From Alphaproteobacteria bacterium (GTDB lineage: Bacteria > Pseudomonadota > Alphaproteobacteria > Rhodospirillales > Rhodospirillaceae), in contig JAURPI010000018.1 in assembly GCA_030835385.1 (NCBI GenBank), forward strand, positions 1-64,000: a stretch of 64,000 nucleotides of DNA. The letters run 5' to 3'. This document shows positions 30,890-39,374 of the stretch, piece by piece (the stretch's first letter is position 1; every line of letters starts with the position of its first letter). The position numbers were made by a program, and so were the translations under genes. The notes under the pieces are model-generated. The model saw only the letters and a program-made list of their open reading frames with translations. It did no database searches and was not told the origin of the DNA.

Positions 30890-32566
30890 GTGGTCCGAAT
30901 TACTGTTTTTGCCGCATTGATACTGGTCGCGAGACCAATTGTTGCCGCTGATTTCTCGGTAGTCGAAGCAACCATTCCGGAGATGCAGGCGGCGATGGAA
31001 GAGGGGCGTGTCACCTCTCGCGATCTCGTGACCCAGTATCTTGTGCGCCTTGGTCTTTACGAGAATGCCATCAACGCGGCGATAACCGTTAATGCGAAGG
31101 CGTTGGAGGTTGCGGATGCTCTAGATCGAGAGCGTGCGGCAGGCAAGGTGCGTGGACCACTGCATGGCATACCCATCGCGATCAAAGACAATATTCACAC
31201 CACTGATATGCCAACCACTGCGGGTACGCTCGCACTCGAAAGATTTGTTCCACCCTACGATGCGACATTGGTGCAGAATCTACGAGATGGCGGTGCCGTC
31301 ATTATTGCCAAGACCGTATTGACAGAAATGGCAAACTGGATGGTTCTCGGCATGGCAAATAATTATTCAGCTGTCGGCGGATACGCATTCAACCCATATG
31401 ATACAAGACGTGACCCGCGCCCTGGCCTCAATGATGGACGAGGCGTGTTGCCAACGGGGAGTTCATCTTCGGGTTCAGGAACAGCCGCAAATCTGTGGGC
31501 CGCGAATATCGGTACGGAAACAACAACGTCTATCATTGGCCCCGCATCTGCGGCCATGCTTGCTGCGGTCAAGCCCACGGTCGGCCGGATCAGTCGCTGG
31601 GGTGTAATTCCTGTGACCTACGATCAGGACACCGCTGGACCTATGACGCGCACGGTAACTGATGCCGCTGTGCTTCTCGGCGTGCTTGAAGGAAAAGTGC
31701 CAGACCCTAACGATGTTGGAACCCAGCGGTGCGCCCCGCCGCCGAACAGCGACTACACAAAATATCTTAATGCTGGTGCGCTCAAAGGCGCGCGTATTGG
31801 TATTCCGCGGGCTTGGTTCGTTGACGCCCATACTCTGCCTGGTAATGTCGAACCCAGTGGCGGCATTCCGGCTGATCAGAAAGCAATGCTGGACGAAGTT
31901 GCCGCAATTCTAAGGGCCAAAGGTGCAACAGTTGTTGACCCTGCGGATGTGCCAAGTGCAATCGCTACTGAGTGGGATGACAACGTTCTGGTGCGTGGTT
32001 CATGTTCACGAAAGCCGAACTTTAAAGGTGACGATGAGACCTGTTCCGTTGTGCTCAAGTACGGATTCAAACGTGATTTTACCGATTGGGTGATCTCCCT
32101 CGGTCCGGATGCTCCTATTAAGAGTCTAACGGAGTTGCGCGAATGGAATATCGCCAATGCGTCTCTCGGAACCCTAAGATACGCCCAGCGATCGCTTGAT
32201 ATTTCAGATGAGCAAGACCTCAATTCGGAGGAAGACCGGCAACGATTTAATACGGACCGAGCGAATGATGTGCGTTTGGCCGGTAAAGAGGGGGCGGATG
32301 CCGTTCTAGCTCAATATGACCTTGATGCCCTTGTTTTTGCAGGCAGCCGTGGCAGCAGCTTTCTGGCAAAGGCTGGTTATCCATCTGTAATCGTGCCGTT
32401 TGGCTTGGTTGCCAATGGCGACGGGTTTCCCGAGGGCTTTGTTCCAAAGCCAGCGCCTTTGGGTGTAACGTTTAGCGGAACAGCCTGCAGTGAACCAAAG
32501 TTACTTGCGCTGGCCTACGCGTTTGAACGGGCCACCAATCGTCGTGTTACGCCCGAACTGCAATAG
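30890..32566 (+). CDS. Secreted amidase-signature family enzyme
   Basis: A 558-residue amidase with a short signal peptide (VRITVFAALILVARPIVAA). The amidase signature includes the catalytic Lys in GPLHGIPIAIKDNI (about residue 97), the glycine/serine-rich stretch GVLPTGSSSSGSGTAAN holding the cis-Ser, and the nucleophile Ser in GTETTTSIIGPAS. The triad Ser-cisSer-Lys is therefore complete. The family hydrolyses amides, nitrile-derived carboxamides, acyl-amines or peptides. The start is GTG 30890 behind AGGAG. Located ten bases after the Tat-SDR. It is followed after 28 bases by an aminotransferase, which could take the released amine compound after uptake (inference). Confidence 0.9.
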   Translation: MVRITVFAALILVARPIVAADFSVVEATIPEMQAAMEEGRVTSRDLVTQYLVRLGLYENAINAAITVNAKALEVADALDRERAAGKVRGPLHGIPIAIKDNIHTTDMPTTAGTLALERFVPPYDATLVQNLRDGGAVIIAKTVLTEMANWMVLGMANNYSAVGGYAFNPYDTRRDPRPGLNDGRGVLPTGSSSSGSGTAANLWAANIGTETTTSIIGPASAAMLAAVKPTVGRISRWGVIPVTYDQDTAGPMTRTVTDAAVLLGVLEGKVPDPNDVGTQRCAPPPNSDYTKYLNAGALKGARIGIPRAWFVDAHTLPGNVEPSGGIPADQKAMLDEVAAILRAKGATVVDPADVPSAIATEWDDNVLVRGSCSRKPNFKGDDETCSVVLKYGFKRDFTDWVISLGPDAPIKSLTELREWNIANASLGTLRYAQRSLDISDEQDLNSEEDRQRFNTDRANDVRLAGKEGADAVLAQYDLDALVFAGSRGSSFLAKAGYPSVIVPFGLVANGDGFPEGFVPKPAPLGVTFSGTACSEPKLLALAYAFERATNRRVTPELQ

Positions 32567-32594
32567 AAAATTCACGTGACAGGAGACTTCTAGC

Positions 32595-33755
32595 TTGAAA
32601 CTTGTTGAAAATATGGAGCGTCTTGGCACTGAGACAGCTTTTGAAGTTTTAGCCAGGGCCGAAGCGCTTATGGCTGAAGGCCGCGACATCATAAACCTGG
32701 GCATAGGACAGCCGGACTTTCGGACTCCTGAGCATGTGGTAGAGGCTGCAGTAAAAGCGCTGCGTGATGGTCACCATGGTTATACGCCAGCACAGGGTAT
32801 CTTACCCTTAAGGGAGGCGGTTGCTGCAGATCTGCTCACGCAGCACGGCGCTGACGTTAACCCCGACAACATTGTCATCATGCCGGGCGGCAAGCCGACG
32901 ATGTTTTTTACTGTTCTGATGTTCGGACAACCCGGTGTTGAGATTATGTATCCCGACCCAGGCTTTCCTATTTATCGATCGATGATCGAATTTACAGGGG
33001 CGACTCCCGTACCGATCGCCCTCCGTATGGAAAACGATTTTGCTTTTTCAGCGGACGAAGTTTTGGCAAATGTCACAGATAAGACCCGTCTCATAATTGT
33101 GAATTCGCCCGGCAACCCAACTGGCGGCGTAACTCCTAAAGCCGAAATCGAGAAACTGGTGAATGGGCTGGCGGCTTGGCCGAACGTCGCGGTTATGTCG
33201 GATGAGATCTATAGCCGCATGTTGTACGACGGCCTCGAACATGTGAGCTTTTTGAATTATCCCGCTATTCGAGATCGTCTGATTGTTCTTAATGGGTGGT
33301 CGAAAACCTACGCCATGACAGGCTGGCGTTTGGGCTATTCCGTATGGCCTGACGCTCTCATAGACAAAGTTGTCAAATTGGCCGTTAACAATCATTCCTG
33401 CGTGAATGCACCAACACAATTCGCGGGTATTGCTGCGCTGACAGGGCCGCAAGATGCGGTTGACGCAATGATGGTTGAGTTTGATGAGCGCAGAAAGGTG
33501 ATCGTGTCGCTTCTGAACGACGTGCCAGGTTTTCGCTGTCTGGAGCCGGGAGGGGCGTTCTATGTTTTTCCAAACATTGAAGAAACAGGCCGTACCGGCA
33601 AAGAATTGCAGACAGAAATGCTTGAGGTCGCTGGCGTTGCCGCTGTCCCCGGTACAAGTTTTGGAATTCATGGAGATGGATTTGTTCGCTTTTCATATGC
33701 CAATTCACTCGAAAAAATTCAGGAAGCGGTCGAGAGGATCGGCGCACTATTTTAG
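32595..33755 (+). CDS. Pyridoxal-phosphate aminotransferase, class I/II
   Basis: A 386-residue fold-type I aminotransferase. IINLGIGQPDFRTPEHV is the N-terminal substrate loop, VNSPGNPTGG the Asn that contacts PLP, MSDEIYSRM the Asp/Tyr pair, NGWSKTYAMTGWRLGY carries the Schiff-base lysine, and FVRFSYANSLEKI contains the carboxylate-binding Arg. It transfers an amino group between an amino acid and an oxo-acid in the cytoplasm. The start is TTG 32595 with AGGAGA eight bases upstream. It has no signal peptide, unlike the two genes before it, but follows them closely and is probably in the same transcript. The amino-acid preference cannot be read. Confidence 0.92.
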   Translation: MKLVENMERLGTETAFEVLARAEALMAEGRDIINLGIGQPDFRTPEHVVEAAVKALRDGHHGYTPAQGILPLREAVAADLLTQHGADVNPDNIVIMPGGKPTMFFTVLMFGQPGVEIMYPDPGFPIYRSMIEFTGATPVPIALRMENDFAFSADEVLANVTDKTRLIIVNSPGNPTGGVTPKAEIEKLVNGLAAWPNVAVMSDEIYSRMLYDGLEHVSFLNYPAIRDRLIVLNGWSKTYAMTGWRLGYSVWPDALIDKVVKLAVNNHSCVNAPTQFAGIAALTGPQDAVDAMMVEFDERRKVIVSLLNDVPGFRCLEPGGAFYVFPNIEETGRTGKELQTEMLEVAGVAAVPGTSFGIHGDGFVRFSYANSLEKIQEAVERIGALF

Positions 33756-33881
33756 AGCGGCGCTATTGGTCGCGGTGTAGCCATTTGTATACATTGCCCA
33801 CCGAAGGCCAGTTGAAGACTGCTGACCTATGCCTGTACTCTGACAACATGATCGATCAACTTCTTAGAGTATAGGGTGCCC

Positions 33882-34457
33882 ATGACACCAAATAAGCGAC
33901 AGGTTGTGGCTGTGGCAGTGGGTGCGGTGGTTGTCTTATGTTTTGCAGCCATACAAACGTTTATGGGGTCTCCTTGGGCAGAACCTATTGAGCAAGCGAC
34001 CGAAGAAGAAGAAATTCTTTTACGCGAAGTTTTTCCGGAGGCTGATATATTCTCTGTGAAATCCGGAAGGTTGCCGTATCACAAGGTCTACAAAACAGAC
34101 CCAGATAGTGGCGAAAATACTCTGCTAGGGTTCGCCTTTCTGACTCATGAAGTTGAGCCCGACGAGTGGGCCTACGAGGGTCCTATCGAGATTTTGGTGG
34201 GTATGACCGTAGATGGCACCATTACCGGAATAAAGATCGTCGATCACTATGAACCTTTCGGCTATTTCTCGATCGACCCGCCTGAATTCGAAGAGCAATT
34301 CAAAAACAAGAGCATCCTAGATGAATTTGAAGAGGGGCGGGATATTGATGCGGTGTCTCGGGCGACCATAACGGTTGAAGGTGCGGCACGCGTTGTTAGA
34401 AAAGGCGCACGCCAGATTGCACGGCAACACCTCAGGCAGGAGCGAGAGGGCCAGTGA
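33882..34457 (+). CDS. Membrane-anchored FMN-binding domain protein (RnfG/NqrC/NosR-like)
   Basis: A 191-residue protein with one N-terminal membrane helix (VVAVAVGAVVVLCFAAIQTF) and a periplasmic FMN-binding domain. The domain ends in the flavinylation motif AVSRATITVEGA; Thr162 of SRAT is the residue expected to carry FMN by phosphoester linkage, the product of ApbE. An ApbE homologue is encoded two genes later, which fits exactly. The stop overlaps the GTG start of the next gene by four bases. The start is taken as ATG 33882; GTG 33876 would add two residues. It should act as an extracytoplasmic electron carrier. Confidence 0.88.
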   Translation: MTPNKRQVVAVAVGAVVVLCFAAIQTFMGSPWAEPIEQATEEEEILLREVFPEADIFSVKSGRLPYHKVYKTDPDSGENTLLGFAFLTHEVEPDEWAYEGPIEILVGMTVDGTITGIKIVDHYEPFGYFSIDPPEFEEQFKNKSILDEFEEGRDIDAVSRATITVEGAARVVRKGARQIARQHLRQEREGQ

Positions 34458-35419
34458 GCCGCTTTTTTGGTTTGATGGCTTCGGCTAGTGTTTTTTGCCT
34501 GCTTGCCAGTTTTGCAGTCTTTGCCCAAGAGGCTACTGCGCCAGCCCTGTCGCTGGCGGATTTAGATGCCCTTATTGAGCAAGACAAAGCGACAACACCA
34601 AAGCTTGATCAGCAAGGGGTTGTGGACCTCATTGCATTAGTCTCCTTTTTGGCCTTGGCCGTTGTCAGCTTCATAAAGAAAAACACCACACTCAAGTATG
34701 CGACCATGGTTATCGCCATTGCGTATATGGGTTTTGTGAAAGGCAACCTTGTATCCGTCGTTCATATTTTTGCCTTGATGGAATGGTCTTTCCCGCTCTT
34801 CCAATACAATGTGGCGTGGTACGTCTTAATGCTCTTTACCGTCATTTCCACAGTCCTATGGGGTAGACTGTATTGCGGTCGTATCTGCGCTTTTGGGTCG
34901 CTGACGCAGCTCATGGATAAAGTTTTGCCCTCGAAGTGGCGGGTAGAGTTGCCGACTTGGCTAGACCAACGTGCAATTTATGTGAAGTACGGCGTGCTGG
35001 TTTTTGTGCTCGGATATTTCTTCGTCACGAAAGACAATGCTATCTACCGATATGTTGAGCCGTTTTGGATGTTCACGCTTAGCGGTTCAAACGTGATGTG
35101 GGCGCTTTTGGCTGTGCTGCTCTTGACCACAGTCTTTATTCGAAATTTTTACTGTCGATATCTATGCATTGTTGGAGCAGGCCTGGCGCTACTCTCAAAC
35201 CTTACCGTCTTTGGCATTAAGAGATGGCAGCAGTGCAACACCTGCAAAATATGCGAAAACGCTTGCGAGTGGGGGGCCATAAAAGGGCCTAAAATATCAA
35301 TCACTGAATGTGTTCGTTGTGACGACTGTGAAATTCTTTACAACGACGAAGATAGATGTCCGCATTGGCTGATGCTGAAGAAGACGGCCGCCAAACTCGA
35401 GGCATCGAAGGCACCGTAG
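34454..35419 (+). CDS. NosR/NapH-like polytopic 4Fe-4S membrane protein
   Basis: A 321-residue protein with an N-terminal signal or anchor (RFFGLMASASVFCLLASFAVF), about five membrane helices and a cytoplasmic C-terminal ferredoxin part. The loop RLYCGRICAFGSLTQ matches the CxxxC motif of NosR/NapH/RdxA-type proteins. The C-terminus holds two clusters, CNTCKICENACEWGAI (CxxCxxCxxxC) and CVRCDDC followed by a distal Cys in EDRCPHW. It most likely passes electrons between cytoplasm or quinol and the periplasmic FMN protein at 33882. It starts with GTG overlapping the previous stop, and the ApbE gene follows one base later. No nitrous oxide reductase is nearby, so nos/nap naming is not justified. 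Confidence 0.85.
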   Translation: MSRFFGLMASASVFCLLASFAVFAQEATAPALSLADLDALIEQDKATTPKLDQQGVVDLIALVSFLALAVVSFIKKNTTLKYATMVIAIAYMGFVKGNLVSVVHIFALMEWSFPLFQYNVAWYVLMLFTVISTVLWGRLYCGRICAFGSLTQLMDKVLPSKWRVELPTWLDQRAIYVKYGVLVFVLGYFFVTKDNAIYRYVEPFWMFTLSGSNVMWALLAVLLLTTVFIRNFYCRYLCIVGAGLALLSNLTVFGIKRWQQCNTCKICENACEWGAIKGPKISITECVRCDDCEILYNDEDRCPHWLMLKKTAAKLEASKAP

Positions 35420-35420
35420 C

Positions 35421-36542
35421 GTGTGCCTACATAAAACTTCTTTACCAGGTCTTTTTCTATCGCTCTCTTTGTTGATTGGGTGTTCCCCCCCGTCAACCGA
35501 GCTTAAGCCCACACGTCAATCTTGGTTCGTTATGGGGACGACCCTGGAAATATCGGTCTATAGACCAGAAGCGGAAGCCGCGCTTGGCCTTGAAGATCTG
35601 GCCGTAGCCCACGCCACTATCGTTGAAATTGATGAGCGCCTGAGTCTCTACAAAAGCAACAGTGAGTTGGTTGAGGTTAACGCTAAGGCTGGTAAGGGGC
35701 TGCAACCGATTAGTTCTCAGTTCAGTGATGTTTTAAGCGCGTCGACTCATTTTGGGGACTTATCGGGCGGAGCGCTTGATGTTGCGATACAGCCTCTAAT
35801 CGCTCTTTGGGGCTTCTATGACGTTTCTACAGCGGAGGTTCCCCCGAACAACGAAGTCTCAAAAGTAATGAGTCGGGTCGGTATCGACCATGTGCAGATA
35901 GCCAAGGATGGCACTCAGGTTGCTATGGCATCAGGGGCGGGCATGGACTTCGGCGGCATTGCCAAGGGGGTCGCCGTTGATCGGGCCATAGAGGTGCTAA
36001 AGGCGCGAGGCGTGCCTGCGGGCCTTATTAACTTAGGCGGCAATATCCGAGTATTTGGTGCTTTGGCTGAGGGCAGGGCGTGGCGGATCGGGATTCGTCA
36101 TCCTCGAGAGAGCCGCATCATCGGTCAAGTGAGTCTTACAAGTGGAGCCGTCGCAACATCTGGTGATTACGATCGTTACTTTATCCATGATGGTAAACGC
36201 TACAGTCATATACTCGACCCGCGCACGGGTTGGCCGGTTGAAAATATATATTCTCTGACTGTTGTCGCACCTGATGCAACGACTGCGGATGCCCTTTCAA
36301 CGGCCGCTTTTGTTCTTGGCGAGAAAAAAGGTATGCAACTGTTAACTCGTTGCAGTGATGTTGAGGGTGTTCTCCTTCGACCGAGTGCAACGTCAGACAA
36401 CCTAGATGCGATCGCAACAACTATAAATACTCAGAGTGCAGCAATCGAGATTGATACTGCATTTGTCGAGATCCTGCCGCCTAACACAGAAGGGGCTGAA
36501 AAGAACTCCGTCATAGACTGTGGCTGGCGATCTCTAAACTAA
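35421..36542 (+). CDS. apbE: FAD:protein FMN transferase (ApbE lipoprotein)
   Basis: A 373-residue ApbE. The signal peptide ends in a lipobox LLIGC (Cys21), so it is a periplasm-facing lipoprotein. Family motifs follow: FVMGTTLEISVY near the start, SGGALDVAIQPLIALWGF, MDFGGIAKGVAVDRA (FAD-binding/DxGGIAKG), LINLGGNIRVFG, SGAVATSGDYDRYF and SHILDPRTGWPV. It splits FAD and attaches FMN to a Thr or Ser, here most likely Thr162 of the protein at 33882. It starts with GTG one base after the iron-sulphur protein, and the C-terminal 30 residues extend beyond the usual end. It converges with the TPR gene, overlapping it by four bases. Confidence 0.93.
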   Translation: MCLHKTSLPGLFLSLSLLIGCSPPSTELKPTRQSWFVMGTTLEISVYRPEAEAALGLEDLAVAHATIVEIDERLSLYKSNSELVEVNAKAGKGLQPISSQFSDVLSASTHFGDLSGGALDVAIQPLIALWGFYDVSTAEVPPNNEVSKVMSRVGIDHVQIAKDGTQVAMASGAGMDFGGIAKGVAVDRAIEVLKARGVPAGLINLGGNIRVFGALAEGRAWRIGIRHPRESRIIGQVSLTSGAVATSGDYDRYFIHDGKRYSHILDPRTGWPVENIYSLTVVAPDATTADALSTAAFVLGEKKGMQLLTRCSDVEGVLLRPSATSDNLDAIATTINTQSAAIEIDTAFVEILPPNTEGAEKNSVIDCGWRSLN

Positions 36543-38080
36543 CGCGCTGCGCCATACTGAACAGGTTTAGATTTTGCTAAACCGTCGACAGATTTAGTGC
36601 GATTGGGTGTCCGGGTTAAGGCTAATTCAAATTGGTCCGCCGCTTCGGCTAAGCGGCCGGCTTCCAGTAAGAACTCGCCGTACATTTCAAAGGAAGGCTT
36701 GACGGGTAACGGTGGCCCAGATGGTGCATTAAGGGTCATTTCTATGGCGACGGCTTGCTGGAGTAGGTTTTCCGCTTGTGCGGAATTGCCTTTAGCCTGG
36801 GCGATGGCGGCTTCCACTTCTTTTTCAGAGACAGCGATAATTTTGGCTTGGTAAGCGCCGTTTTCTCTTGTCTCTGTACGTTCTCGAAGCGCTTTGAGGT
36901 ATTTCACCGCCGCCTGCGCATCAGAAATATCGCCACGCTTTGCCGCAGCCAGGCCAACGGCGAATTGTAGTGCTAAATTGCCGTTGTCACGTTCGTCTAG
37001 TTCTAGGCTTTTGGCATAGGCCCAGTCTTCAGTTTCAACAATGTAACGGGCGACCATCCCCATAACGCCACTATGGACGCGATTGGTAGGGCTTACGTCT
37101 TCTGTTGCGTGGGCCAGTGCTAGGGCTTCTTCGGCGCCCGCAAGATTGCCAAGCTGTAAGTCGCCATATAGTCGCCAGGATAATGAATGAAATTCAGATC
37201 GCCCGCGTTCTGATTGCGTTCGTTCGGCAATCTCAACAGCCGCATTATAAGACGCAATGTTTGAGCGAACGACATCCTCCCACATGCCCAATTGGACAAA
37301 AATGTGAGAGGGCATGTGCAGCGCGTGTGGGGCGTCTGGAGCGATGTCTGCATAGACACGGGCTGCAGGCAACGCAACGATGGCGTGCTCGGGGTCATCC
37401 AATGCGTGAATGATGAAATGGGCAGCTCCAGGGTGACTGGGGTTCTTAGAAAAAACGTCTTTAGAAATGGCGGCGGCCCGCATTTGCCGCCCTACTCCTT
37501 TATCACCGGGTCGTACGGTGCCAAGTATGGAAAGGGCGTAGAATGTCGCGATCTCATTGTCGTCCGGATAAGCTTCATAGAGTTCGCGCATGACTTTTGA
37601 ATAGGCTTGATCACGAGCGAGCTTGTCTCCGAGTCCAAAGAGAACATCGACAGCCTGCATGAATCCTCGTTCTCGGCCAGCTGGCGTTTTGCTAGCCCGT
37701 TCTTCGGGGGTCGCCGCGAACCGCGCTAAGATTTTGTGGGCAGCATCTCTGTCCGTCTCATCCCACAATGTGTGATTGAGGCTCATGGCTTCACCCCAAT
37801 AGGCCATGGCAAAATCTGGGTCGGTTTGTTGAGCTGCGCGGAAGGCAACAGCTGCGTCATTAAATTCAAAGCTGTACAACGCTTTGACGCCGGTCAGAAA
37901 CGCAGTCTGCGCCTCTTTGTCACCTGAGTTTGGAAAATTGATTGTTCCCAGATCTGTCATTGTCAGGGGGTCGGTTTGAGGAGCATCCGTTTCTGCTACT
38001 GGGCTCTCCATGCCAAATAGTGTCAGGCAGGTAGCGGTTAAGACAATGGAGATGCTGTCACGGACTAGACGATGAGCCAT
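36539..38080 (-). CDS. Exported TPR-repeat protein of unknown function
   Basis: A 513-residue, mostly helical protein with an N-terminal hydrophobic leader (RDSISIVLTATCLTLFGM). Tetratricopeptide-type helix pairs occur throughout; the clearest is ALYSFEFNDAAVAFRAAQQ followed by DPDFAMAYWGEAMS. A histidine-rich stretch in the middle (HPGAAHFIIHALDDPEHA, then HALHMPSHIF) is a recurrent feature of this kind of large TPR protein. It probably acts as a periplasmic or membrane-bound protein-interaction module. The gene converges with apbE and is divergent from the DUF1330-GMC operon, so it may be co-regulated with the latter. Confidence 0.8.
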   Translation of the reverse strand: MAHRLVRDSISIVLTATCLTLFGMESPVAETDAPQTDPLTMTDLGTINFPNSGDKEAQTAFLTGVKALYSFEFNDAAVAFRAAQQTDPDFAMAYWGEAMSLNHTLWDETDRDAAHKILARFAATPEERASKTPAGRERGFMQAVDVLFGLGDKLARDQAYSKVMRELYEAYPDDNEIATFYALSILGTVRPGDKGVGRQMRAAAISKDVFSKNPSHPGAAHFIIHALDDPEHAIVALPAARVYADIAPDAPHALHMPSHIFVQLGMWEDVVRSNIASYNAAVEIAERTQSERGRSEFHSLSWRLYGDLQLGNLAGAEEALALAHATEDVSPTNRVHSGVMGMVARYIVETEDWAYAKSLELDERDNGNLALQFAVGLAAAKRGDISDAQAAVKYLKALRERTETRENGAYQAKIIAVSEKEVEAAIAQAKGNSAQAENLLQQAVAIEMTLNAPSGPPLPVKPSFEMYGEFLLEAGRLAEAADQFELALTRTPNRTKSVDGLAKSKPVQYGAAR

Positions 38081-38211
38081 TTTTAAACCCCACGCATGTT
38101 TTTCGACTCATGGCTAAGGGTATGCCGACAGCTTGCGGGTGTGAAGATGTCTTATCGATAAAATTGACTGCGGTCTTGATCAGCGAGGCTTGTGGCGGCA
38201 CTCTAGTAATC

Positions 38212-38889
38212 ATGTCAGAAAACCAAGCCCCTCAATTCGTTATTGTTGAAGCGGACAGCGCCGCAAGTGGCAGTGTTCTTAAATATTCTGAGGTCGTGTC
38301 GCCGATGGTTGAGGAGGTGAGAGGCTCTGTTCTCCTTGCCGCACCGGCAGACGTAGCCGAGGTCCTGGAGGAGGGGAGCGAGCCTCACGCTGTTCTTGTC
38401 TTAAAGTTTCCAAGCGAGGATCGGGCATCTGACTTCTGGTCTAGCGATGCCAACCAGCAGGCCTTTGGCGAACTGTTCTCCCATGAGGCGTTTCTCCATG
38501 CGGTCTCAGTGCCTGGTATTCCTGAAGACGGTTTGCCGAACGAACCGCTGCCGACAACGGCCAATGTCACCATCCCACAACGAGATGGGCCCAAGGCTTA
38601 TATGCTTGTGCAGGGAACGGTCAGCGATCCAGACCCCATTGGCGCTTACATGGAAACAATTATTCCGATGATCATAGAGCGCGGTGGAGTATATCGTGCG
38701 TGGACGTTGCCCGATGGGCCAAGCGTATTGGCCGGAGACTGGCAGCCGCAATACCTCGTTCTGTCTGAATGGCCAACAATCGAAGAGCCGCGGGATTTCT
38801 GGTATTCTGATACGTATCAGAACGTTGCCATTCCGACCCGGCAGCCGGCTTCTGATTTTACGGTTCTATTGTTCGAGGCTAAGTTATGA
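38212..38889 (+). CDS. Double DUF1330-domain protein
   Basis: A 225-residue protein with two DUF1330-like alpha/beta-barrel units: about 5-100 (APQFVIVEADSA, AVLVLKFPSEDRASDFWSS) and about 120-225 (PKAYMLVQGTVS, YLVLSEWPTIEEPRDFWYS, ending in DFTVLLFEAKL). Each unit has the strand-helix pattern of the single-domain protein at 25057. There is no signal peptide from ATG 38212; an in-frame ATG at 38110 would add 34 residues of poor quality. Its stop overlaps the start of the next gene (ATGA), so it is coupled to the Tat subunit and GMC enzyme. The first unit looks degenerate and may be structural. Confidence 0.8.
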   Translation: MSENQAPQFVIVEADSAASGSVLKYSEVVSPMVEEVRGSVLLAAPADVAEVLEEGSEPHAVLVLKFPSEDRASDFWSSDANQQAFGELFSHEAFLHAVSVPGIPEDGLPNEPLPTTANVTIPQRDGPKAYMLVQGTVSDPDPIGAYMETIIPMIIERGGVYRAWTLPDGPSVLAGDWQPQYLVLSEWPTIEEPRDFWYSDTYQNVAIPTRQPASDFTVLLFEAKL

Positions 38890-39374
38890 GGCGACGTTCT
38901 TTTCTTGCCAGTTCGAGCGTCCTCACCATTGCCGCTCTGGCGTTGCCAATTTATCCCGCGCGAGCAAACGAACCTTTTACTGAGGGTCAAACGGCTGTTC
39001 TATTGCGGCTGGTAAAAGACATTTTCCCCCATGATGCCCTGAGCGACGAGCCGTATCTTGCAGTAGTCGAACAATTGGCTAGTGCCGCGGCTGACCCCGA
39101 TTTCCTTCAGTTGCTTCGCGAAGGTATGTCTTCCCTTGATGGTGCCGGAGAGGGTGACTGGATTGATCGTATAGAGGCTGACCGTATTGCAGCTTTGAAG
39201 GAGATGGAGACTACGCCGTTCTTTATTACGGTCCGGGTGTCAGCTTTGTTTGGCTTGTACGGTAACCCTGCAATTTGGTCGACGTTTGGGTACGAGGGTG
39301 CCTCGTACGAGCAGGGCGGATATTTGTTTCGTGGTTTCGATGATCTTGATTGGTTGCCGGAGCCGCTATCATGA
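38886..39374 (+). CDS. Tat-exported gluconate 2-dehydrogenase subunit 3-like protein
   Basis: A 162-residue protein beginning MRRRSFLASSSVLTIAALAL, a twin-arginine signal. FTEGQTAVLLRLVKDIFPHDAL and the tail SYEQGGYLFRGFDDLDWLPEP match the small subunit of membrane gluconate/2-keto-gluconate/sorbitol dehydrogenases. In those complexes the small subunit carries the Tat signal and brings the folded FAD subunit across the membrane. Both flanking genes overlap it by four bases, and the downstream GMC protein lacks its own signal, which fits that role. Confidence 0.85.
   Translation: MRRRSFLASSSVLTIAALALPIYPARANEPFTEGQTAVLLRLVKDIFPHDALSDEPYLAVVEQLASAAADPDFLQLLREGMSSLDGAGEGDWIDRIEADRIAALKEMETTPFFITVRVSALFGLYGNPAIWSTFGYEGASYEQGGYLFRGFDDLDWLPEPLS

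Noticed and set aside
33830-33856. CTCTGACAA sequence resembling an IS6 end
   Set aside because: Only about nine bases match and the AATGCC end is missing; chance match.
33882-36542. Naming the redox genes nosR/napH
   Set aside because: The iron-sulphur protein shares the motifs, but no nosZ, napA or related reductase gene is present, so the names would mislead.
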